DNA of 6,351 nucleotides, taken from positions 1 to 6,351 of the forward strand of contig CAZLSW010000123.1 in the NCBI GenBank assembly GCA_964562375.1. Direction: 5' to 3'. The position numbers were made by a program, and so were the translations under genes. The first letter of the stretch is position 1. The number at the start of each line of letters is the position of its first letter. The notes beneath the pieces were generated by a model that searched no databases, was not told the origin of the DNA, and saw only the letters and a program-made list of their open reading frames with translations. Shown here in pieces: positions 1-4,287 of this stretch. The stretch is from JAJPXC01 sp964562375 (GTDB taxonomy: Bacteria > Bacteroidota > Bacteroidia > Bacteroidales > Muribaculaceae).

Positions 1-2
1 GG

Positions 3-50
3 GATTTTTTGTGCGTCTACGAACGCTACGATCGGCTCAAAAAGTCATGA
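3..50 (+). CDS. possible 3' end of an upstream gene (partial)
   Basis: Reading from base 3, an open frame gives DFLCVYERYDRLKKS and stops at TGA (48-50). The residue mix (charged and aromatic, ending in basic residues) looks like a real C-terminus. The other two forward frames give less protein-like sequence, ending at a stop after base 70 and at a stop near base 110. Sixteen codons are far too few to assign a family. The position just upstream of an excisionase-like gene would suit an integrase or another element gene, but that is only a guess from context. The 200 bp that follow (51-252) contain no gene I can support. Confidence 0.3.
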   Translation, partial: DFLCVYERYDRLKKS

Positions 51-252
51 AAAACCTACCCGAAATCCTCTATGAATTACCTATGATTAGCACCCGAATC
101 ATACCGTAGTTGTTCTTGAATCTTTCGCAACCAATTGATTCATTGCACCTTCCGCCGCTATGAAAATTCGATAATCGGTGATTTTTATGATTTCTTTGTC
201 TCGTGAATTTTATCGCAATAGCACGACAACAACTTAAAATCTTATAGAAAAA

Positions 253-408
253 ATGGAACAACCGAATCGAAAATTAATCACCTCGAAAGAGGCCGCGGAA
301 TTCCTGAGCTACTGGCTCAGCTGGTTCCGCAAACTAATTATGCGACGCATCATCCCGATGTACAACTCAGGCGGAAGCCGCCGCATATTTCGTGAACTGG
401 AACAATAA
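253..408 (+). CDS. short excisionase/MerR-like helix-turn-helix protein (51 aa)
   Basis: A 51-residue protein that matches the HTH_17 (excisionase/MerR-type DNA-binding) pattern over almost its whole length. It begins MEQPNRKLITSKEAAEFL, where LITSKEAAEFL is the first helix region. It then has WFRKLIMRRIIPMY at about residues 24-37, as in the family's 'LirrGkIPay' segment, and closes with SGGSRRIFRELEQ, the family's 'GGsrRf...dLe' wing. The family usually continues into a further helix, but this protein stops right after the wing, so it is a minimal single-domain form. The ATG at 253 follows an A-rich stretch (ATAGAAAAA), typical of Bacteroidota initiation. The 433 gene starts 24 bp downstream, so the two are probably co-transcribed. 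Such proteins act as recombination directionality factors or small transcription regulators in Bacteroidales mobile elements. Which applies here cannot be told. No matching promoter was found upstream. Confidence 0.8.
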   Translation: MEQPNRKLITSKEAAEFLSYWLSWFRKLIMRRIIPMYNSGGSRRIFRELEQ

Positions 409-432
409 GTTTAACCTCAATTCTGTAAGCCA

Positions 433-903
433 ATGAACAACGAGAAAACAACAACTACGGTGGCACAGTCCACCACCTCCAAACTGAAGAAGTCGGGCAA
501 GGGCAAGACTCACACAGAGGAGCCCTCTGAGAAAGAGCTACGACTGATTCTTGACTTCCTCAGGAAGTTGGAGCCGTTTGAGGCCGATGCCATTCGAGTG
601 GTGACCGGCAGCGTAATCACCAAAGGAAGTGAGCCGATGGTCAGCGACGCGGACCTGGTTTGCGTCAACCGCTATCTCAACTTTGGGCTGCGGGCACAAG
701 GAAAGCCGACGGAGATCCAAGTGATGACCCACCGTCAAGGCCGCTCGCTGCGACTGCTCCAGCAAGTCACCCCGTTCCTCGACAAGGAGGGTTTCGCCGA
801 AGCCACACGCTGGCTGCTTGGAGTGGCGATCGACACTCTCGCCATCGAGAAAACCTTGCGAGTTGCCAGCGGCGACAACCCGGAGCAACTGACTCTGTTT
901 TAA
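433..903 (+). CDS. hypothetical protein with C-terminal clamp-binding-like motif (156 aa)
   Basis: I do not recognise this family. Residues 1-32 are rich in Lys, Thr and Ser (MNNEKTTTTVAQSTTSKLKK and on) and are probably disordered. From about residue 33 it becomes a folded, mostly helical domain: KELRLILDFLRKLEPFEADAIR, then a central stretch around 60-100, then helices RSLRLLQQVTPFLDKEGF and ATRWLLGVAIDTLAIEKTLRV. There are no membrane segments or catalytic motifs that I can see. The last five residues, QLTLF (152-156), closely match the bacterial beta-sliding-clamp-binding pentapeptide (consensus QL[SD]LF; UmuC carries QLNLF) and sit on a flexible tail (SGDNPE), as such motifs often do. 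A role at the replication fork or in element maintenance is therefore possible but unproven. It follows the HTH gene by 24 bp and is followed immediately by a large hairpin with a T run, so it probably ends that transcription unit. Confidence 0.8.
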   Translation: MNNEKTTTTVAQSTTSKLKKSGKGKTHTEEPSEKELRLILDFLRKLEPFEADAIRVVTGSVITKGSEPMVSDADLVCVNRYLNFGLRAQGKPTEIQVMTHRQGRSLRLLQQVTPFLDKEGFAEATRWLLGVAIDTLAIEKTLRVASGDNPEQLTLF

Positions 904-910
904 TCAACGA

Positions 911-993
911 TGATCGGAAACCGGGGATACGGAACAAGCAATAATTCCGGAACAAGACTCGAAACCCGCTCCTCGGTTTCCAATCATTTTTTT
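911..993 (+). terminator. large hairpin plus T7, probable intrinsic terminator or attenuator
   Basis: The arms TGATCGGAAACCGGGGA (911-927) and TCCTCGGTTTCCAATCA (970-986) pair over 17 positions with one mismatch and one G-T wobble. The right arm is followed directly by seven T (987-993). The structure begins 7 bp after the stop of the 156-aa gene, the correct place and orientation for a + strand terminator. The 42-nt loop is much longer than in ordinary terminators and has its own structure: a direct repeat CGGAACAAG (930-938 and 948-956) and the perfect palindrome TTCCGGAA (945-952). It could therefore also be a regulatory or protein-binding site. The downstream gene starts 39 bp past the T run. 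Confidence 0.6.
930..956 (+). repeat. direct repeat CGGAACAAG x2
   Basis: Two identical 9-bp copies, 930-938 and 948-956, lie 18 bp apart start to start in the loop of the large hairpin. The second copy overlaps the palindrome TTCCGGAA. A related CGGAAAC lies in the left arm at 915-921. The spacing of about 1.5 to 2 helical turns would suit binding of a regulator, but no binding protein can be named. Confidence 0.5.
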
Positions 994-1032
994 ACCCACA
1001 ACACTTTTCATTTGTCACCTAAAAGTATCATT

Positions 1033-1461
1033 ATGAACAACCAAAATTTGACTCAATTCCTTCCCGAAGGGGAGGTGGTCGCGATAGACCTTCGTCTGTC
1101 TACCGACCAGTTGCGATGGCTCCAAGGCTCGACCGAGGACGCCGACGGCACCCCCGTTTCCAACTCCGGTATCTTCTTCGCGCTGCTCTCCTCGATGAGA
1201 GTGAGCCGGGGCGTTGACGAAAGCTTCCGCCGGCCCGTGGAGGTCAACCCCGGTCAGGCGCAGTTCGCCGAGCACGCCCTGGCGGAGCGATTCAACATCG
1301 GACGCAAGCGTCTGCACTCCCTCCTGGGCCGTTTGGAGGCCACCAGGGCCGTTTCCATCTCCCAATCAACCACCTCCTCCATCGTCACCTTCCACTGCGT
1401 TAAATCGTGGAAAACGAGGCGAGGCGACATCGTGAGCAATCCCTCTTTCATTAACCCCTAA
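1033..1461 (+). CDS. winged-helix-like DNA-binding protein (142 aa)
   Basis: A protein of unknown specific function with a likely winged helix-turn-helix at residues 68-122. PVEVNPGQAQFAEHALAERF supplies the first two helices, NIGRKRLHSLLGRLEA is a good recognition helix (two Arg, one Lys), and VSISQSTTSSIVTFHCVKSW reads as the beta wing. This layout resembles the small winged helices in phage and plasmid replication-initiation and GntR-like proteins. The N-terminal part (residues 1-60: EGEVVAIDLRLSTDQLRWLQG and on) has no motif I recognise. The ATG at 1033 (MNNQNLTQFL) is preferred to an in-frame ATG at 910, because the latter would run through the terminator-like hairpin and give a low-complexity, unprotein-like leader. 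It stands between that hairpin and the candidate oriT. It may regulate the mobilization genes or take part in replication or maintenance of the element. The sequence does not distinguish these. Confidence 0.72.
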   Translation: MNNQNLTQFLPEGEVVAIDLRLSTDQLRWLQGSTEDADGTPVSNSGIFFALLSSMRVSRGVDESFRRPVEVNPGQAQFAEHALAERFNIGRKRLHSLLGRLEATRAVSISQSTTSSIVTFHCVKSWKTRRGDIVSNPSFINP

Positions 1462-1528
1462 AACAGCTCGCCCGCCTGCGCCTGACGTCGTGCGTGGAAC
1501 ATGGAAGAAAGGGACGGAGAAGCAAGTT

Positions 1529-1572
1529 ATCCCAAGGTACTACCTTTCTCGCGAAAGCTTGTTCCTTGGCAT
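1529..1572. other. candidate oriT: nested inverted repeats upstream of mobC
   Basis: In the 154-bp gap before the MobC-like gene, arms ATCCCAAGGTAC (1529-1540) and GTTCCTTGGCAT (1561-1572) pair at 10 of 12 positions around a 20-bp centre. The centre holds a second hairpin, CTTTC (1544-1548) and GAAAG (1553-1557) with loop TCGC. Inverted repeats immediately upstream of a mobC-relaxase operon are the usual setting of an oriT, with the nick site beside or inside the repeat. I cannot identify the nick sequence, and a regulatory role for the mob operon is the alternative. The rest of the gap (1462-1528 and 1573-1615) shows no gene. The TATAAT just before the mobC ATG is too close to the start codon to be its promoter. 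Confidence 0.4.
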
Positions 1573-1615
1573 CTCCCTGGCACTCGCGGGCTCGCACACT
1601 CAACTCTCTTATAAT

Positions 1616-2056
1616 ATGGAAAATAAACCACGTTTAAAAACTCCGAGGCTTAAGCCTTCGATGTTGCGGCGGCTGACACTTTCGGCCCGGGTAAACAAGG
1701 AGCAAAAGGCCAAAATACGCCGCGTGGCGGACCGTTGCGGCATGACCGTCAGCGACCTTGTCGTGGCCCGCTGTTGCGGGTACGAGCCAAAGGCCCGACT
1801 CACCCCCGAGGAAACCCAGGCCATCAACCTCCTGGGCGACATCCGCAGCGACATCCGCCGCTTCTTCGCCCGCTTCGACGGCCTTAGCGCGGAGGCCAGG
1901 CGAGAGGCGCTTGGCCAGACCGACACCATGCGCGTGTGGTTCCGCCTGGTGGCCGACCTGGCCAACCGCATCGACCCGATCATCACACGCCTGACAGTCC
2001 CCAACAGGGCGCCGGGCGCGCAAGCGACCAGCGGCAAGGAGGACGCTTCGCTATGA
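1616..2056 (+). CDS. mobC: MobC-like relaxosome accessory protein (146 aa)
   Basis: Resembles the small mobilization proteins of the MobC type, which bind oriT and help the relaxase reach its nick site. Residues 1-20 are strongly basic (KPRLKTPRLKPSMLRRLTLS). A ribbon-helix-helix-like segment follows: RLTLSARVNKEQKAKIRR as strand plus first helix, CGMTVSDLVVARCCGY as turn and second helix. The family typically has 'r.s.sefir...lg' at this place. After LTPEETQAINLLGDIRSDIRRFFARFDGLS come amphipathic helices to about residue 130, then a polar tail (APGAQATSGKEDASL). The ATG at 1616 was chosen over an in-frame GTG at 1490 because the extra 42 residues would be coded by the inverted-repeat region and look non-coding. 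Its TGA overlaps the relaxase ATG in ATGA (2053-2056), which implies translational coupling, as in many mobC-relaxase pairs. The family call rests on pattern and context; the exact subfamily is uncertain. Confidence 0.8.
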   Translation: MENKPRLKTPRLKPSMLRRLTLSARVNKEQKAKIRRVADRCGMTVSDLVVARCCGYEPKARLTPEETQAINLLGDIRSDIRRFFARFDGLSAEARREALGQTDTMRVWFRLVADLANRIDPIITRLTVPNRAPGAQATSGKEDASL

Positions 2057-3228
2057 CCGGAAAGGCGTCCTCGGTTCCATATGGCGGCTCCACGCTCAAA
2101 TACAACTGCGGGGAGTCGGAGCGCAAGGAACATCCCGATAAAATCTTCTTCGTCAAGAACTACAACATCGACTCGGCTCTCGACGCCGACGGCATCGAGG
2201 ACGCCATCAAGCGCTCATGCGCCCATCGCCCCAAGGTCAAACGGCGCTTCATCTCCATCATACTCAGCCCCCAGAAAAAATACACCGAGCGCTTCAGCCG
2301 CGAGGACTGGCGGAAACTCATGGACGACTACATAGCCGCATTCGACTCGTTGACTCTCCGAGACAAGCGCACAGGCAAAATCCTGTCTCCTCCCACCAAC
2401 CTCGCCGGCTCTATCGGCTCGGCCTGGCTCCATCTCGAGAGCCAAAGCGGCATCCCTCACGTACACGCCGTCTTCAGCCGCTGCGACTCCGAGGGCAACC
2501 TGAACGACTCCGAGAGCATATTCCTCCGAGGGAAATTGGCCGCCAATATGGTATGCCGCCAACGGGGATGGGAGACGGCCGAGGACGTGCGGGAGACACG
2601 ACTGGGGGAAACCACCGCGGCCTGTTTCGACGCTTTGCGCGCAATGAGCTCATGGTCGTGGGAGGGCTATACGGCACAACTGAAAAAGCGCGGTTACTCG
2701 CTCCGCACGCGTCCCGACTCCAAGGGGAAGATCGTCGGGTACTCACTCAAGCGAGGCCACACTGTCCACAACGCCAGCGACCTCAAGTCGCGAGCCCTAT
2801 CGGCCAAACACATCGAGGGCACCTGGCATCGCGTTCATCTCAAAGTGGATAAAGAACGTCAAGAGGACGAGATCAAGAAGTCGCGCGACTACACCGTACG
2901 CCGTCCTGGCTCGGTAGGCTATGAGGTCAAGGCCGGGGACAAGGAACAGCGAGTCTACATTCCCAGGGAAGTCTCCGACCATTTCCAGGAGGAGTTTAGT
3001 TGGAGCGAATGTTCCAACCACCTCGATCTGGTCAACCTCTCGGTGGTCGTGTTCGCCCAGCTCTTTGTACAGCCCCAGATAGTCCATACCTCGGGTGGGG
3101 GCGGTGGATCGACAAGCCAACTCCCGTGGCGCGACCGCGACGAGGACGACCTCGCTTTCGCCCGCCGCTCCTCGCAGTACGCCCGCGCTAAGCTCGGGTT
3201 TCAACCACGACACAAATTCAAACGATAA
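2053..3228 (+). CDS. mobB: HUH relaxase / mobilization nuclease (391 aa)
   Basis: A relaxase of the relaxase/mobilization nuclease family (PF03432-like) seen on Bacteroidales mobilizable elements. It would nick one strand at oriT through a tyrosine and pilot the DNA in conjugation. The metal-binding three-histidine motif is clear: H127 in WLHLE, then H136 and H138 in GIPHVHAVFSR. The best candidates for the nicking tyrosine are Y17 (GSTLKYNCGES) and Y10 near the N-terminus, where this family places it. Residues 200-265 (SWEGYTAQLKKRGY, GYSLKRGHTVHNASDLK, IEGTWHRVH) match the conserved region after the nuclease core. The C-terminus carries a glycine run (SGGGGGS, about 347-353), then an acidic and basic tail ending in RHKFKR. 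The ATG at 2053 is chosen because it gives the ATGA overlap with mobC and because the upstream extension in this frame is Pro/Gly/Arg-rich shadow of mobC. The length is typical for small mobilizable-element relaxases. No frameshift is visible. Confidence 0.88.
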   Translation: MTGKASSVPYGGSTLKYNCGESERKEHPDKIFFVKNYNIDSALDADGIEDAIKRSCAHRPKVKRRFISIILSPQKKYTERFSREDWRKLMDDYIAAFDSLTLRDKRTGKILSPPTNLAGSIGSAWLHLESQSGIPHVHAVFSRCDSEGNLNDSESIFLRGKLAANMVCRQRGWETAEDVRETRLGETTAACFDALRAMSSWSWEGYTAQLKKRGYSLRTRPDSKGKIVGYSLKRGHTVHNASDLKSRALSAKHIEGTWHRVHLKVDKERQEDEIKKSRDYTVRRPGSVGYEVKAGDKEQRVYIPREVSDHFQEEFSWSECSNHLDLVNLSVVVFAQLFVQPQIVHTSGGGGGSTSQLPWRDRDEDDLAFARRSSQYARAKLGFQPRHKFKR

Positions 3229-3238
3229 TCCACATCTT

Positions 3239-3907
3239 ATGGCAAAAGACAAAGTAATATTCAACGACCCCTTCGCCGACCACGAGCCAGCGTCTCCATG
3301 TCCCTCTCCCAAGGAGCCGATTCTTCCTTCCTTGAGCCAGTTGTCCACGACCAGTGACGCCATATCCATCAGCGAGGCAGCGGACAAAATCGCCGACACC
3401 TCCCAACGACTGGGCCGCGTGGTCACCGATTGCGCTCGCGTTGAGCGAACGTTCACGACCTACAAAGCCGGTTGCGACTCCCTTATCAGCGATCTCAACC
3501 GGCTGTCGTCCAACCTAAAGGAGGTGATGGAAGCCGCCCATCAACCAGTTTGGGCCGGACTGTCCGAGGAGACCCGCCAGGCCGTCAACGCCATCCCCGG
3601 CAACATCGCCAAGGCGGTCACCGACGAGATATGCCAGGCTCTCAGGACAAAAATCAGCCATGAGGTGAACGAGGGTTTCAAGCGATTGGAAAAGCGGCGA
3701 AAGGTCTGCGCTATGCCGTGGCCGGTCGCTGTTCCCGTTCTGAGCCTCCTGATAGCGCTGATCATGCTATCAATCCTGGTATACAAGGAGGCCGACCGCT
3801 ACCACTTGATCGAAGTACTCTCCATCTACCAAACCATCATGGGATGGTTCGCGGCCATCATAATCCTCGTCGCCATCATCTACTGCATCTGGCTATCCTG
3901 CCGCTAG
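3239..3907 (+). CDS. membrane-anchored helical protein of the mob operon (222 aa)
   Basis: I do not recognise a named family. Residues 1-45 are polar and Pro/Ser-rich (FADHEPASPCPSPKEPILPS), probably disordered. Residues 45-155 are long helices (EAADKIADTSQRLGRVVTDCARVERTF, CDSLISDLNRLSSNLKEVMEAA, then KISHEVNEGFKRLEKRRK) that may form a coiled coil or helical bundle. A basic patch KRLEKRRK (148-155) precedes two hydrophobic membrane helices, about 161-182 (PVAVPVLSLLIALIMLSILVY) and 195-220. By the positive-inside rule the large N-terminal part is cytoplasmic and the C-terminus returns to the cytoplasm. There is no Walker motif, so it is not a coupling ATPase. The ATG at 3239 lies 10 bp after the relaxase stop, so it should be the third gene of the mob operon. 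It may dock the relaxosome at the membrane or at a helper transfer system. This role is inferred, and an unrelated membrane protein is possible. Confidence 0.78.
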   Translation: MAKDKVIFNDPFADHEPASPCPSPKEPILPSLSQLSTTSDAISISEAADKIADTSQRLGRVVTDCARVERTFTTYKAGCDSLISDLNRLSSNLKEVMEAAHQPVWAGLSEETRQAVNAIPGNIAKAVTDEICQALRTKISHEVNEGFKRLEKRRKVCAMPWPVAVPVLSLLIALIMLSILVYKEADRYHLIEVLSIYQTIMGWFAAIIILVAIIYCIWLSCR

Positions 3908-3925
3908 CGCGACACTTTTTTAAAT

Positions 3926-3979
3926 AATGTTTGTTGTAGTGCGCAAAAATAGCTATATTTGCGCACCACAATAAACATT
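3926..3979. promoter_or_regulatory. 54-bp near-perfect palindrome, probable HipB operator
   Basis: The dyad is centred between 3952 and 3953. Left arm AATGTTTGTTGTAGTGCGCAAA (3926-3947, written here only to show the match) equals the reverse complement of 3958-3979 at 20 of 22 positions. The central ten bases AATAGCTATA add four more of five pairs, so 24 of 27 half-site positions match. The palindrome covers the whole promoter and ends 5 bp before the hipB ATG. HipB-type antitoxins are known to repress their own operon by binding palindromic operators, so the obvious reading is autoregulation, probably with two or more dimer sites (the inner GCGCAAA/TTTGCGC and the outer AATGTTT/AAACATT pairs). 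Confidence 0.85.
3930..3961 (+). promoter_or_regulatory. Bacteroidota-type promoter of hipBA
   Basis: TTTG (3930-3933) and TATATTTG (3954-3961) are separated by 20 bp. This is an exact match to the Bacteroides sigma consensus TTTG-N19-21-TAnnTTTG. Transcription should start about 6-10 bp downstream, leaving a short leader before the ATG at 3985. Both elements lie inside the palindrome, so repressor binding would block the polymerase. Confidence 0.85.
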
Positions 3980-3984
3980 TTACT

Positions 3985-4281
3985 ATGGGAAGGAAGACTT
4001 TTGGCAAGGTGATGCCTCGACCTTTGACTCAGGCACTGAGCTTGCTGGGGGAGCGGATTATGCTGGCGCGGAAGCGGCGCCGGCTGTCGATGCAGGATAT
4101 AGCCGACCGGGCTTGCGTAACACGGTTCACGGTATCGAAGGTGGAGCATGGCGATCCCACGGTGGCCATGGGCATATACGCTCGCGTGCTCTACGCATTG
4201 AACCTTGAAAACGACCTTTCTCTCTTGGCCAAGGACGACCAACTGGGTCGTGACCTTCAGGATGCCGAATTAACAAAATGA
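3985..4281 (+). CDS. hipB: HipB-like antitoxin, XRE-family repressor (98 aa)
   Basis: A Cro/CI (XRE) helix-turn-helix protein. The domain spans about residues 15-75: LTQALSLLGERIMLARKRRRLSMQDIADRACVTRFTVSKVEHGDPTVAMGIYARVLYALNL. SMQDIADRACVTRFTVSKVEHG contains the helix-turn-helix (helix 2 MQDIADRA, recognition helix RFTVSKVEHG). The C-terminal tail (LLAKDDQLGRDLQDAELTK) is the usual place for HipA contact in HipB proteins. Length is close to that of known HipB proteins (about 90 aa). It is the first gene of the pair, 6 bp before hipA. In the HipBA family the antitoxin binds and inhibits the HipA kinase and, alone or with HipA, represses the operon; the large palindrome over its promoter fits that. 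Assignment rests on the HTH fold plus the adjacent hipA. Confidence 0.92.
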   Translation: MGRKTFGKVMPRPLTQALSLLGERIMLARKRRRLSMQDIADRACVTRFTVSKVEHGDPTVAMGIYARVLYALNLENDLSLLAKDDQLGRDLQDAELTK

Positions 4282-4287
4282 CAAGCC

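Noticed and set aside
910..1032. Longer start for the winged-helix gene at ATG 910
   Set aside because: It would translate through the terminator-like hairpin and T run and yields a low-complexity leader; ATG 1033 starts a normal protein.
1001..1032. Promoter for the winged-helix gene using TTCATTTG (1007-1014)
   Set aside because: One mismatch to TAnnTTTG and no TTTG at the correct upstream distance; not supported enough for a feature.
1490..1615. In-frame GTG extension of the MobC-like gene giving 188 aa
   Set aside because: The extra 42 residues are coded by the inverted-repeat region, show no family similarity, and the ATG at 1616 gives a natural basic N-terminus.
1606..1615. TATAAT directly before mobC as a -10 element
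   Set aside because: It touches the ATG, leaving no room for a transcript leader, and it is not the Bacteroidota consensus.
1936..2052. Longer relaxase start
   Set aside because: The 39 added residues are Pro/Gly/Arg-rich, typical of an out-of-frame reading of mobC; the ATGA overlap supports 2053.
1609..2133. 174-aa reverse-strand open frame
   Set aside because: Arg/Ser-rich shadow of mobC with no recognisable motif.
2797..3456. 219-aa reverse-strand open frame
   Set aside because: It is antisense to the relaxase and to the membrane protein gene, both with recognisable protein features; the frame is open because of high G+C.
3890..3922. Possible terminator after the membrane protein gene (GCTA...TAGC then six T)
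   Set aside because: The stem is only about 4 bp with a poor match, and the T run is separated from it by seven bases; too weak to call.
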